From positions 1 to 13,986 of the forward strand of contig DAHXMR010000176.1 of assembly GCA_027371655.1 (NCBI GenBank): DNA of 13,986 nt, in the 5' to 3' direction. A program made the translations under genes and the position numbers. How positions within the stretch are numbered: position 1 is the stretch's first letter; each line of letters starts with the position of its first letter. This DNA is from Microcaldota archaeon. Its GTDB lineage: Archaea; Micrarchaeota; Micrarchaeia; Norongarragalinales; CAINOH01. The notes beneath the pieces are model-generated. The model was not told where the DNA came from. It worked only from the letters and a program-made list of their open reading frames with translations, and did no database searches. This document shows positions 6,425 through 13,278 of the stretch, piece by piece.

Positions 6425-8146
6425 TCAGAGTTGGAGCTTCGGGAAGGGGGTTATGACGTTCGGGGGTAGCTTGATTCTTTTGAGTATGCCCTCGGTTTCC
6501 GCGTCCGGCATTCTGGCGTATTCGGTGAAAAGCGCGTGCGCCTTTGCGTGGCTTCCTTCGCCTTGTATTTCGAGGAGTTTGCTCGAAAGCTCGTCAACCG
6601 CTTGCCTTGCTTTGGGAATGTCGAGGTCTAGCCTTCCGTTTTCCACGGTTATCGCGTTCCTGCGTTTGAGGAAGTTGTATATTGTCGCCAGGGCTTTTTC
6701 GTGGGCGCTTCCAAGCGTTCCGGCGTGAGCAGATTGGTTGAGGCGGCGTATTGTCGTGGCGAGGTAGGCGTAGTAGGATGCGTCGCACTCTTTCTCCGTG
6801 ATTGCGCTTGTTTTTGCGAGTTCCGTGGCGTGCCTAAGCGCCAGCGTGTATGCCTTTGTTTCGCTGAAGATGTTTGCGTATTCGCGGAGTTTTTTCTCGG
6901 CATCAACGCCTTTTGCCGGCGCGAGCCTTCCGCCCGCGTGGCCCAGTTCGTGGAGCACGATGTTTGCCCGCTGGCCGTCAATCAGCTCTTTTTCGGAAAA
7001 GCGCGAGAGGCTTTTTTGGCTGACGGCTTTTTTGTATATGTCGTCTTCCAGCCTGCTTTTAGCCTCCAGGGTGTTGAGGTAAAGGGTTATCCGGTAGCCC
7101 GTGTTGCGGCGCACTTCCTCGTCGTTGGGCAGGATGCTTGCGACGGGATGGGATATTCCCCCGCAGTCGCCGATGTTCGCCACGGCTTGCACGGCTTCGA
7201 TTGGGGGCACCACCGCTTTTTTGTTCTTGTACTCTTCGCGTGTCGGCAGCGCGTCTTCCAGGTGCTGCGCAGCTTTCTTGAATTTTTCAAGTTTCGCGGT
7301 GGTTTTGGGGTCGCTCACGTAAACGGTTGCGCCGTAGGCGGCCTTGAGGCCTGCAAGCTGGTCTATGTAGGTTTCTATCGGGCCTATGGTGGCGTTGACG
7401 TTGCTTTCTGCGTTCACCCAGTTGCCGTCGCTTTCCCTGAAGTCCCCCGAAACCAGGGCTTTCGCGCGCGAAACAAGGTATTTCTTAAGCGAGCCGCTTG
7501 CGTGGCTTGCGGCAAGTTCGAGTTGCCGTGAGGCTTCCGCAAGGTGGTCGGCGTACAATTTTTCGTAAGGCACGGCGGCGAGGTTCCCGTTTTTACCAAT
7601 GGTTACCGCGGTGTTGACTTTTGCGATTTGGGCTTTGAGTTTTGCGTGCTCTGGTTTTTCGGATTCCAAAATGTCAGCTATCTGCTCCTTGGTAATGGCG
7701 GGGTGGTACATTGTTCCGCCCGGGGCTTTGCTTGCGTGCTCTTCCGTTGAAAACATTGGCGCACGCACTGATTCAAAACCGGCCCTAAGCCCGTCCCTCG
7801 CGCCCTTGGGCGCCCGTGAGATTGCTTGCAGGACGTCCCGCTCCGAAAATTCGGGGAAGAATTTTTTGCGGCCGTTCAACTCGTCGAAAAAGCCGTGGTT
7901 GAGGTCGAGATATTCCGCGTAATCGTTGAACAGCGGTTTTTTGCCTGGGGCTGCGTGGCGCGAGATTTGCCGCACGAAATTCCTTACGGGCAAGCCGTGT
8001 TCGCTTAGCTGCTTCCAGTAAATGGGTTCGATGGCTCGGGACGCCTTTATCAGGTGCCCGAGGCATTTGCGCTCGCGGCCGGACAGATGGCTTATGTCGA
8101 CTTTGACTGGAACAATGAGGCACTTGCCGCGCTTTCCAACTGCCAC
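6425..8146 (-). CDS. M49-family (dipeptidyl-peptidase III-like) metallopeptidase
   Basis: A 573-residue protein without signal peptide or membrane segments. M49 zinc peptidases remove dipeptides from the N-terminus of oligopeptides. Family landmarks in order: TIGPIETYIDQLAGLKAA (about 253-270), the bacterial-type SILPNDEEVRRNTG (about 337-350), the zinc motif HELGH at about 399-403, SETKAY at about 428-433 carrying the presumed third ligand Glu429, then a C-terminal helical domain including LEIQGEGSHAKAHALF (about 525-540) and the final KLPPNVITPFPKL. Most M49 enzymes have a hexapeptide HExxGH; here it is the pentapeptide HExxH, a variant I recall from a few bacterial members. Zinc ligands and the catalytic Glu400 are all present, so activity is plausible. 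The start is GTG 8146, 4 nt after the stop of the Lon-like gene, with a weak AAGG upstream. The two genes form an operon. The family is uncommon in archaea as far as I know, so transfer from bacteria is possible. Confidence 0.85.
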   Translation of the reverse strand: MAVGKRGKCLIVPVKVDISHLSGRERKCLGHLIKASRAIEPIYWKQLSEHGLPVRNFVRQISRHAAPGKKPLFNDYAEYLDLNHGFFDELNGRKKFFPEFSERDVLQAISRAPKGARDGLRAGFESVRAPMFSTEEHASKAPGGTMYHPAITKEQIADILESEKPEHAKLKAQIAKVNTAVTIGKNGNLAAVPYEKLYADHLAEASRQLELAASHASGSLKKYLVSRAKALVSGDFRESDGNWVNAESNVNATIGPIETYIDQLAGLKAAYGATVYVSDPKTTAKLEKFKKAAQHLEDALPTREEYKNKKAVVPPIEAVQAVANIGDCGGISHPVASILPNDEEVRRNTGYRITLYLNTLEAKSRLEDDIYKKAVSQKSLSRFSEKELIDGQRANIVLHELGHAGGRLAPAKGVDAEKKLREYANIFSETKAYTLALRHATELAKTSAITEKECDASYYAYLATTIRRLNQSAHAGTLGSAHEKALATIYNFLKRRNAITVENGRLDLDIPKARQAVDELSSKLLEIQGEGSHAKAHALFTEYARMPDAETEGILKRIKLPPNVITPFPKLQL

Positions 8147-8150
8147 TTGT

Positions 8151-8840
8151 TCAGTTCGCCTTCATTTTGTCGTACGCGTCGAAGATGTTGTCGGATTCGG
8201 TTATCGTGATGCCGGTTTGGGCTTCGACAGTCTTGGCGCCTTCCACCGCGCTTCCCGGCGCGATTATGAGCTCGGAGAATCCCGCGTCTTTTGCCGCGAG
8301 CGCTTTTTCCATTACGCCCGTAACCGGCCCAAGTTTTCCGTCCTGTTCGATTGTCGCGCTTATCAGGGTGCCGCTTTTCAGGGTTTCGTTGCGAAGCAAT
8401 GCGATTGTCGCGACCGCGAGTGCTGCCGTCGCGCTTCTTCCGCCCACCGCCGCGGTCTTGCTTTCGATGTCGTAGTAAATGTTGACCTTGCTGGTGTCGC
8501 GGTTTGACACCTGTTTTGCGACGTCGACCGCGATTTTCACCGAGTCCTGCGTGTCCGGGTTGAGGATGGGGTTTTGCGTGTCTATTCCCACGTACACTTT
8601 TCCGCTTCCGCGGGCCAGGTATACGCGCAGGTCGGCCAAAGCCCCGGTGCCGTTTCCCGAAACCGCGGGCAATTTCAAGTCCCGCTCGTTGAACGGCCTT
8701 GCGCCCTCTTCAAGCGCCTGCTGGCTCGAGGTTTTCAGCACGTTTTCGAAAACCGTGTCAAGCGCGCCTTTCATCGAGTAGCCGACGAAGGTGGACAGGA
8801 GGGTTATCGCGATGAGGATGATTGCCAGGTTTTTTTGCAA
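8151..8840 (-). CDS. Membrane-anchored Lon-like (S16-type, COG1750-like) Ser/Lys protease
   Basis: 229 residues from TTG 8840. The N-terminal membrane segment (about residues 4-23, NLAIILIAITLLSTFVG) would act as a signal anchor. A linker follows, then a stand-alone Lon proteolytic domain without the AAA+ ATPase. The catalytic dyad is visible: Ser136 in GGRSATAA and Lys179 in PVTGVMEKALAAKDAG. The spacing of 43 residues equals that of E. coli Lon (Ser679/Lys722). EQDGKLGPVTGV and ELIIAPGS complete the fold signature. Archaea encode such secreted or anchored Lon-domain proteases. The frame stays open back to 9038, but that extension reads through the SRP RNA, so I reject it. TTG 8840 has GGTGA 10 nt upstream and places the membrane segment at the N-terminus. 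The M49 peptidase gene follows after 4 nt. The domain would face outside the membrane by the positive-inside rule, which is inference. Confidence 0.82.
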   Translation of the reverse strand: MQKNLAIILIAITLLSTFVGYSMKGALDTVFENVLKTSSQQALEEGARPFNERDLKLPAVSGNGTGALADLRVYLARGSGKVYVGIDTQNPILNPDTQDSVKIAVDVAKQVSNRDTSKVNIYYDIESKTAAVGGRSATAALAVATIALLRNETLKSGTLISATIEQDGKLGPVTGVMEKALAAKDAGFSELIIAPGSAVEGAKTVEAQTGITITESDNIFDAYDKMKAN

Positions 8841-8884
8841 GAAAAAAAGTTCACCGCTTTTTGCTTTTTTTTGTTTTGAACAGG

Positions 8885-9159
8885 TGCAGCAGGCGTTTCC
8901 GCCCTTCGAGCGGGGGGTTTCGCGATCGTTGGCCGGGCTTCTTTCTCCGCCTTGTATCCCGCGAGCACGCGCCGAAGCGCTTATAGTTGCTCCTTCCGGC
9001 CTGGCTAGGTTCGCACCGCGGCACGTAACGCGGGGCAAAGCATCGCAGATTGAAGCCCGGGCGCCGCGCTACTCCTGGCGCCCTCAAAAGCGGCTCTTGC
9101 CCGCCTTGACGGGATTGGCGTTACAAGGGACCCGTGGCCCCCCGGCAAAGCCTGCTGCA
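8885..9159 (-). ncRNA. Signal recognition particle (7S) RNA
   Basis: About 275 nt on the minus strand. The RNA scaffolds SRP54 and SRP19 and directs ribosomes with membrane or secreted nascent chains to the translocon. Helix 8 is clear at about 9025-8975: CGAACC, then CCAGGCCGGAAGGAGCA with the GGAA tetraloop and the AGCA side of the internal loop. An Alu-domain TTGTAAC loop is at 9126-9120. Long-range pairing supports the fold. Helix 1 pairs TGCAGCAGGC (9159-9150) with GCCTGCTGCA (8894-8885). Helix 5 segments pair CCGCTTTTGAG (9093-9083) with CTCGAAGGGCGG (8910-8899, one bulge) and CCGGGCTTC (9060-9052) with GAAGCCCGG (8941-8933). Ends are set by helix 1 and by a TATA box 27 nt upstream. Helix 1 joining the ends is characteristic of archaeal SRP RNA. 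Exact ends are uncertain by several bases. Confidence 0.9.
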
Positions 9160-9180
9160 ATAGTTTTAAGCGCAGCCGTG

Positions 9181-9192
9181 GAATAAAATACC
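9181..9192 (-). promoter_or_regulatory. TATA box for SRP RNA, within the divergent ilvC promoter region
   Basis: Minus-strand GGTATTTTATTC is centred 27 nt before the inferred RNA 5' end at 9159. The ilvC promoter must lie in the same 55-base interval (9160-9215); candidate plus-strand elements are the same AT block or AGTTTTAAGC at 9162-9171, so the two promoters are interleaved. Confidence 0.6.
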
Positions 9193-9214
9193 CATCCAAT
9201 ATTCGCTTTTTTTG

Positions 9215-9223
9215 AAAGGAGGT
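9215..9223 (+). promoter_or_regulatory. Strong Shine-Dalgarno of ilvC
   Basis: AAAGGAGGT precedes ATG 9234, with 11 nt between GGAGG and the start. It is the strongest ribosome-binding site in the window, supports this start over the internal ATG at 9246, and shows the ilvC message has a leader, unlike several neighbours. Confidence 0.85.
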
Positions 9224-9233
9224 TGTTTTTGCA

Positions 9234-10232
9234 ATGCCCAAGGAAATGAAGATTTACCACGACGAAGACGTCCAGTTCGGCGATTCCATCAAAAAAACAA
9301 TCGCGGTTCTGGGCTACGGAATCCAGGGGCGCGCGCAGGCGCTTTGCTGGAAAGACTCCGGCTTCAAGGTCATAGTCGGCGCGCGCGAAGGCGGCGCGTC
9401 GTGGAAGCTCGCCAAAAGCGAAGGCCTGGAAGTCGCCGACGTTGCCACTGCGGCAAAAAAAGGCGACATCATCTGCTTTTTGACCCCCGACATGACGCAC
9501 AAAAAAATCTACGAGGAATCCGTTGCCCCCGGCCTTGCGGCCGGAAAATGCTTGTACTTCAGCCACGGCTTTTCCATCACATTCGGAAGGGTAAAGCCCC
9601 CCAAGGGCGTTGACGTGATAATGGTCGCGCCAAAAGGCCCCGGCAAGCGCGTGCGCGAAGTTTTCTTGGATGGTTTTGGGGTGCCCGCGTTGTTTGCCGT
9701 GCACCAGGATGCTTCGGGAACCGCGAGGCAAACCGCGTTGGCGCTTGCAAAGGGCTTGGGTGCCACGCGCGCCGGCGTTTTCGAATGCAAGTTCGACGAC
9801 GAGACCAAGACTGATTTGTTCGGCGAGCAGGCAGTGCTCTGCGGGGGCTGCACGGAGCTTGTCAAGGCGGGCTTCGACACGCTTGTTGACGCTGGTTATC
9901 CCCCCGAAATGGCGTACTTCGAGTGCCTGCACGAGTTGAAGCTCATCACCGACCTGATTCAGGAAGGCGGGATTTCGTACATGTGGAACCGCGTGAGCGA
10001 GACCGCCCGCTACGGCGGTTGGACGCGCGGAAACCGCGTGGTAACAAAGGAAACCCGCGCCGAGATGAAGAAAATCCTCGCCGAAATACAGGACGGCAGG
10101 TTCGCAAAGGAGTGGATTGCCGAGTACGAAAAGGGCATGCCCAAGTTCAGGGAGTTGAACGAAAAGGAATCCAAGCTCCTCATCGAAACAACGGGCGCGA
10201 AAATCAGGGGAATGTTCAAGCTGAAAAAGTGA
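9234..10232 (+). CDS. ilvC: Ketol-acid reductoisomerase (class I)
   Basis: IlvC converts 2-acetolactate or 2-aceto-2-hydroxybutyrate to the dihydroxy acids of valine/leucine and isoleucine synthesis, using NAD(P)H and Mg2+. The 332-residue length is that of short class I enzymes. The Rossmann motif is VLGYGIQGRAQA (about 25-36). A conserved catalytic-region His lies in FSHGFSI (111). VMVAPKGPG appears as IMVAPKGPGK (about 129-138). Metal ligands appear as Asp194 and Glu198 in DLFGEQAVLCGG, Glu230 and Glu234 in AYFECLHELKLI, with substrate-binding Ser255 in RVSETARYGG. The protein looks complete and functional. It heads a plus-strand cluster with a methyltransferase-like gene and ilvD; no acetolactate synthase or leu genes are in the window. 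The 51-base gap after it is T-rich (10250-10265), so partial termination or a secondary promoter there is possible. Confidence 0.97.
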   Translation: MPKEMKIYHDEDVQFGDSIKKTIAVLGYGIQGRAQALCWKDSGFKVIVGAREGGASWKLAKSEGLEVADVATAAKKGDIICFLTPDMTHKKIYEESVAPGLAAGKCLYFSHGFSITFGRVKPPKGVDVIMVAPKGPGKRVREVFLDGFGVPALFAVHQDASGTARQTALALAKGLGATRAGVFECKFDDETKTDLFGEQAVLCGGCTELVKAGFDTLVDAGYPPEMAYFECLHELKLITDLIQEGGISYMWNRVSETARYGGWTRGNRVVTKETRAEMKKILAEIQDGRFAKEWIAEYEKGMPKFRELNEKESKLLIETTGAKIRGMFKLKK

Positions 10233-10283
10233 GTTGGGCAGCGTTCCCCTTTCTTTTTATTTTTGCCTTTGCGAAAGGATAGC

Positions 10284-11045
10284 ATGGCAATTGAACGCGG
10301 GGCAAAGCGGGAGCATTCCGACCAGATGCTTGAAAAGCGAAGCCCGGTTCGGAGTGCGGTTGCACGGCAGCTTTTGGGTTCCAAGCGTGGTGACTACGCG
10401 AAACCGGGGCTTAGGCCCTTTTATGAATCTGCGCGCATGCTTTCCGAGGTAAACAGCGCGCACGCGAGGGATTTGGAAAAAATCGTCGCCGGGCTGGCCA
10501 GGAGGTTCAACGCTTCAAAGGAACGTCCTTTGCGCGTGCTGGACATTGGAGCCCGGGAAGGCCCCTTCCTTCATCAGTTGAAGCAAAAATTCGGGGATAA
10601 AATCCACGCGGTGGGAATGGACGTCGCGCGAAGGGACGCTTGGCTGCACTTCCCCCAAGTCGAACACCGCGTGGGGCACGCGCTGAGGCTTTCCAAAATG
10701 TTTCCAAAGCCCGAAGACAGGTTCCATTTGGTGGTTTCAACCTACGGCGGGCTCTTTTATGCGCCCGACAATGCCCGCGCCTTGCGCGAAGCTTTGAAAA
10801 TAACCGTTCCCAAAGGCATAATATTGGCGCATCTTCCCCCGAAGGACAATGGGCTGAGTGAAGTGAACTGGGTCGGCGAACCGCTGGAAGAAATTTTGAA
10901 GGGACATCATGCTACAAACGGCATGAAACGTTTCCAGATTCTGAATGCTACAGACATAGGCATGAAAAGTTTCAACATAGGCGTGAACAGTTTCCAGATT
11001 CTGAAAGGCGTCCGCAGGGCGCCGCAAAGAAAAATTGGCGGTTGA
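10284..11045 (+). CDS. Class I SAM-dependent methyltransferase-like protein with repeat tail
   Basis: 253 residues from ATG 10284, which has AAAGGAT just upstream; an in-frame TTG at 10263 would add seven residues. The central part is a Rossmann-like methyltransferase fold: motif [13 protein letters not shown] (about 85-96), motif II region [12 protein letters not shown] (about 108-119), then [11 protein letters not shown] and [20 protein letters not shown] (about 147-166), and [11 protein letters not shown] (about 176-186). A basic N-terminus of about 60 residues precedes the fold. Substrate is not recognisable. The last 45 residues contain three related units ([23 protein letters not shown]) that reflect a DNA tandem repeat. 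The gene lies between ilvC and ilvD; its TGA overlaps the TTG of ilvD, so the two are likely co-translated. A link to branched-chain amino acid synthesis is not established for this family; it could simply be carried in the operon. Confidence 0.75.
   Translation: MAIERGAKREHSDQMLEKRSPVRSAVARQLLGSKRGDYAKPGLRPFYESARMLSEVNSAHARDLEKIVAGLARRFNASKERPLRVLDIGAREGPFLHQLKQKFGDKIHAVGMDVARRDAWLHFPQVEHRVGHALRLSKMFPKPEDRFHLVVSTYGGLFYAPDNARALREALKITVPKGIILAHLPPKDNGLSEVNWVGEPLEEILKGHHATNGMKRFQILNATDIGMKSFNIGVNSFQILKGVRRAPQRKIGG
10909..11005 (+). repeat. Degenerate tandem repeat at the methyltransferase 3' end
   Basis: Two 36-base units starting ATGCTACA begin at 10909 and 10945, and a third, truncated unit follows at about 10981. 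The 15-mer TTTCCAGATTCTGAA occurs exactly at 10931-10945 and 10991-11005, and GGCATGAAA at 10920-10928 and 10959-10967. The period is a multiple of three and the frame stays open, so it encodes repeated peptide units. Confidence 0.85.
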
Positions 11046-12679
11046 ACAATTTGATTCCCCTCGAAGTCCGAAATCTTCCCGCGGCGCGCGCGGCATTGCA
11101 CGCGCTAGGCGTGTCCAAAGAGGATTTGCAAAAGCCGTTCATTGCAATAGTGGACTCGTTCAACGAGGTCTGCCCGGGGCACTTGCACCTGCGCGAGCTT
11201 GTTGCCGAAATAAAGCGCGGAGTGCGGGCGGCAGGCGGAATTCCCCTTGAATTCGGGGCAATCGGCGTGTGCGACGGAATAGCGATGGGCCACGATGGCA
11301 TGCGCTACTCCCTCCCGTCGCGTGAAATAATCGCCGACTCGATTGAGGACATGGTGCGGGCGCACGGCATTTTTGATGGAATTGTAATAGTGCCCGCGTG
11401 CGACAAGAACGCGCCGGCGCAGGTAATGGCAGCCGCGCGCCTTGATTTGCCGACCATTGCGGTCACCGCCGGCCCCATGAAGCCCGGCAAAGTTGCGGGA
11501 ACAGAGGTGGACATTGCCGCCGCGTTTGCCGCGGACGCCCAACGCGCCCGCAAAACAATTTCCCAAGAACAGTATGAGGAAGTTGTTTGCAATGCGTGCC
11601 CGGGCGCCGGCTCGTGCGCGGGGCTTTTTACTGCAAATTCCATGGCGTGCGTGATTGAGGCAATGGGCCTCACGTTGCCGGGGTGCGCCACCGCCCACGC
11701 GGTTGATGAAAAGAAGGGGAAACTAGCGTTTGAAAGCGGGCAAAAAATCGTCGAGTTGGTTGGAAAAAAGGTTTCTGCGCGCAAGGTTTTGAACCGCAAG
11801 GCGTTTTTGAACGCGTTTGCCGTGGACATGGCAATCGGCGCCAGCACGAACACGGTGCTTCACATTCCCGCAATAGCGTCCGAGGCGGGGGTGGAGTTTG
11901 ATTTGGATGAAATCAACCGCATAAGCAGCAAGACGCCCAACTTGCTGAAGTTGTCGCCTGCGGGCCCGCACCACATGTCCGACTTTGACGCCGCGGGGGG
12001 CATTCCGGCGGTTATGAAAGAGCTTTCAAAGCTCAAATTGCTCGATGAGGGCGCGCTTACGGTAAATGGGGCGCTGCGCGATGTTTTGAAAGGCTTTTCA
12101 GGCACGCTTAATGCTGCAGTGCTTCGGCCCGCGTCGAATCCCTATTCAAAGCGTGGCGGAATCAAAGTTCTCCGTGGAAACCTTTCCCCACAAGGCGCAG
12201 TAATTAAAGAAAGCGCGGTTGATGCAAGTGTGCCCCGCAGGTTCGTGGGCAGGGCGATAGTGTTTGACGCGGAAGAAGACGCCACCAAGTTCATCAAAAC
12301 CAAGACTGTCGCGCCCAATTCGGTTATTGTGATTCGCTACGAGGGCCCAAAAGGCGGCCCGGGGATGCGGGAAATGCTCTACCCAACAAGCGCGATTTCG
12401 GGGTTGGGGTTGGACACTAAAGTTGCTTTGATTACTGATGGACGGTTTTCGGGGGCGACCAAGGGATTGTGCGTTGGGCACGTTGCGCCCGAAGCGTATG
12501 CGGGCGGAGTGATTGCGCTTGTTAAAACTGGCGATGAGATAGCGATTGACTTGGAAAAACAGCGGCTTGACCTGCTTGTGACCGCAAGGGAGATTGCGGC
12601 AAGAAAGAAAAAGTGGAAGAAAATCGAGAAAAAAATCCCCCCTCGCGGGGTTTTGGCAAGCTACAAGCGCTCGCTATAG
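11042..12679 (+). CDS. ilvD: Dihydroxy-acid dehydratase
   Basis: IlvD dehydrates 2,3-dihydroxy-3-methyl acids to the 2-keto acids that precede valine and isoleucine, using an Fe-S cluster and Mg2+; it acts directly after IlvC. The 545-residue length matches the family. Motifs: [10 protein letters not shown] (about 41-50; the PGH form as in E. coli), [20 protein letters not shown] (75-94), [12 protein letters not shown] with Cys120 and Lys122 (carbamylated in the family), [20 protein letters not shown] with Cys192 (184-203), [12 protein letters not shown], and near the C-terminus [20 protein letters not shown]. The usual CDKIxPGM is CDKNAPAQ here, a departure in a conserved loop, while ligands are kept. 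The start is TTG 11042 in a TTGA overlap with the methyltransferase stop. Related sugar-acid dehydratases share the fold, but adjacency to ilvC favours IlvD. Confidence 0.94.
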   Translation: MNNLIPLEVRNLPAARAALHALGVSKEDLQKPFIAIVDSFNEVCPGHLHLRELVAEIKRGVRAAGGIPLEFGAIGVCDGIAMGHDGMRYSLPSREIIADSIEDMVRAHGIFDGIVIVPACDKNAPAQVMAAARLDLPTIAVTAGPMKPGKVAGTEVDIAAAFAADAQRARKTISQEQYEEVVCNACPGAGSCAGLFTANSMACVIEAMGLTLPGCATAHAVDEKKGKLAFESGQKIVELVGKKVSARKVLNRKAFLNAFAVDMAIGASTNTVLHIPAIASEAGVEFDLDEINRISSKTPNLLKLSPAGPHHMSDFDAAGGIPAVMKELSKLKLLDEGALTVNGALRDVLKGFSGTLNAAVLRPASNPYSKRGGIKVLRGNLSPQGAVIKESAVDASVPRRFVGRAIVFDAEEDATKFIKTKTVAPNSVIVIRYEGPKGGPGMREMLYPTSAISGLGLDTKVALITDGRFSGATKGLCVGHVAPEAYAGGVIALVKTGDEIAIDLEKQRLDLLVTAREIAARKKKWKKIEKKIPPRGVLASYKRSL

Positions 12680-12722
12680 TTTCCCTGCCTGCTGCCGAAT
12701 GCCGCCCTCTTTGGGGGGTGGG

Positions 12723-12731
12723 ATTTAAAAG
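12723..12731 (+). promoter_or_regulatory. Probable TATA box for rpoH
   Basis: ATTTAAAAG lies in the 165-base gap after ilvD. It would start transcription near 12753 and leave a leader of about 90 nt before ATG 12845. A second AT-rich element (CATAATAATA, about 12740) is an alternative. I see no tRNA or other recognisable RNA in the leader. Confidence 0.5.
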
Positions 12732-12844
12732 CTTTTTGTGCATAATAATAGCCTGTTGCATTTCCGGCTGTGTTCAGCCTGCGTTTTGCAAGAGAGCGGT
12801 TGTCGCAAGTGCCGAATTCTTTCGCATCAGGGGTTTTCTAGAAG

Positions 12845-13084
12845 ATGAGCGCCACCTTCAGCCATTTTTTGGTTCCGGAGCATTCGATTGCCACGGAAGA
12901 CGAGCTGAAAAAGCTCTATGACGGCTTCAAGACCAGCGAAGACAAGCTTCCTGCGATCAAGGATTCGGACCCCGCGATTGCCGCGCTTGGCGCGAAGCCC
13001 GGCGATGTGATCCGCTGCGGACGCCAGAGCCCCGTTACGGGCAAGATTGAGAATTATTACCGCAGGGTAATCGAATCCAAGTAA
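12845..13084 (+). CDS. rpoH: DNA-directed RNA polymerase subunit H (Rpo5)
   Basis: A 79-residue protein equivalent to the C-terminal domain of eukaryotic RPB5, which contacts the jaw of the archaeal polymerase. Conserved elements: FLVPEHSIATEDELKKLYDG (8-27), LPAIKDSDPAIAALGAKPGD (about 35-54, the signature block), VIRCGRQSPVTG and ENYYRRVI at the end. The length is normal for archaea. It precedes the gene for subunit B'' in the standard archaeal order; the 194-base spacer between them is longer than usual and contains a terminator-like palindrome. No good Shine-Dalgarno precedes ATG 12845. Confidence 0.96.
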   Translation: MSATFSHFLVPEHSIATEDELKKLYDGFKTSEDKLPAIKDSDPAIAALGAKPGDVIRCGRQSPVTGKIENYYRRVIESK

Positions 13085-13165
13085 GTCCGTTGAATTTTCG
13101 CGTCCAGCCCCCGCTTTGGCGTTTTGGGGCAAAGGGCGGCGCGCGCGGCTGCTTTTTTCGGGTTC

Positions 13166-13186
13166 GCAAAAAAAGGCTTTTTTTGC
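13166..13186 (+). terminator. A/T-stem palindrome, terminator-like, between rpoH and rpoB2
   Basis: GCAAAAAAA (13166-13174) and TTTTTTTGC (13178-13186) form a perfect 9-bp inverted repeat around GGC. The T7 run is a plausible archaeal intrinsic termination signal on the plus strand. A second T run (TTTTTT, 13153-13158) lies just upstream. It may reduce read-through from rpoH. Confidence 0.5.
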
Positions 13187-13278
13187 CTTTGCGGTTTTGT
13201 GTGGAAAAAATGTTTTGTGGTGCGTGCGGGGTTTTCTTCTTCTTTTTTCGGCTTTGAAAACGGGTGTTTTTGGGAAAA

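Noticed and set aside
6701..7531. 276-codon plus-strand open frame
   Set aside because: It is antisense to the M49 peptidase gene, which has the conserved motifs.
8841..9038. In-frame N-terminal extension of the Lon-like protease to 9038
   Set aside because: It reads through the SRP RNA, has cysteine/arginine-rich random-looking sequence, and pushes the membrane segment away from the N-terminus.
9084..9932. 282-codon minus-strand open frame
   Set aside because: It lies opposite ilvC and the SRP RNA; the ilvC frame has clear motifs while this translation shows none.
12613..12921. Small lipoprotein-like frame (IIIACCISGCVQ) between ilvD and rpoH
   Set aside because: The lipobox-like stretch is suggestive, but the frame overlaps both ilvD and rpoH out of frame and has no proper start near the hydrophobic segment.
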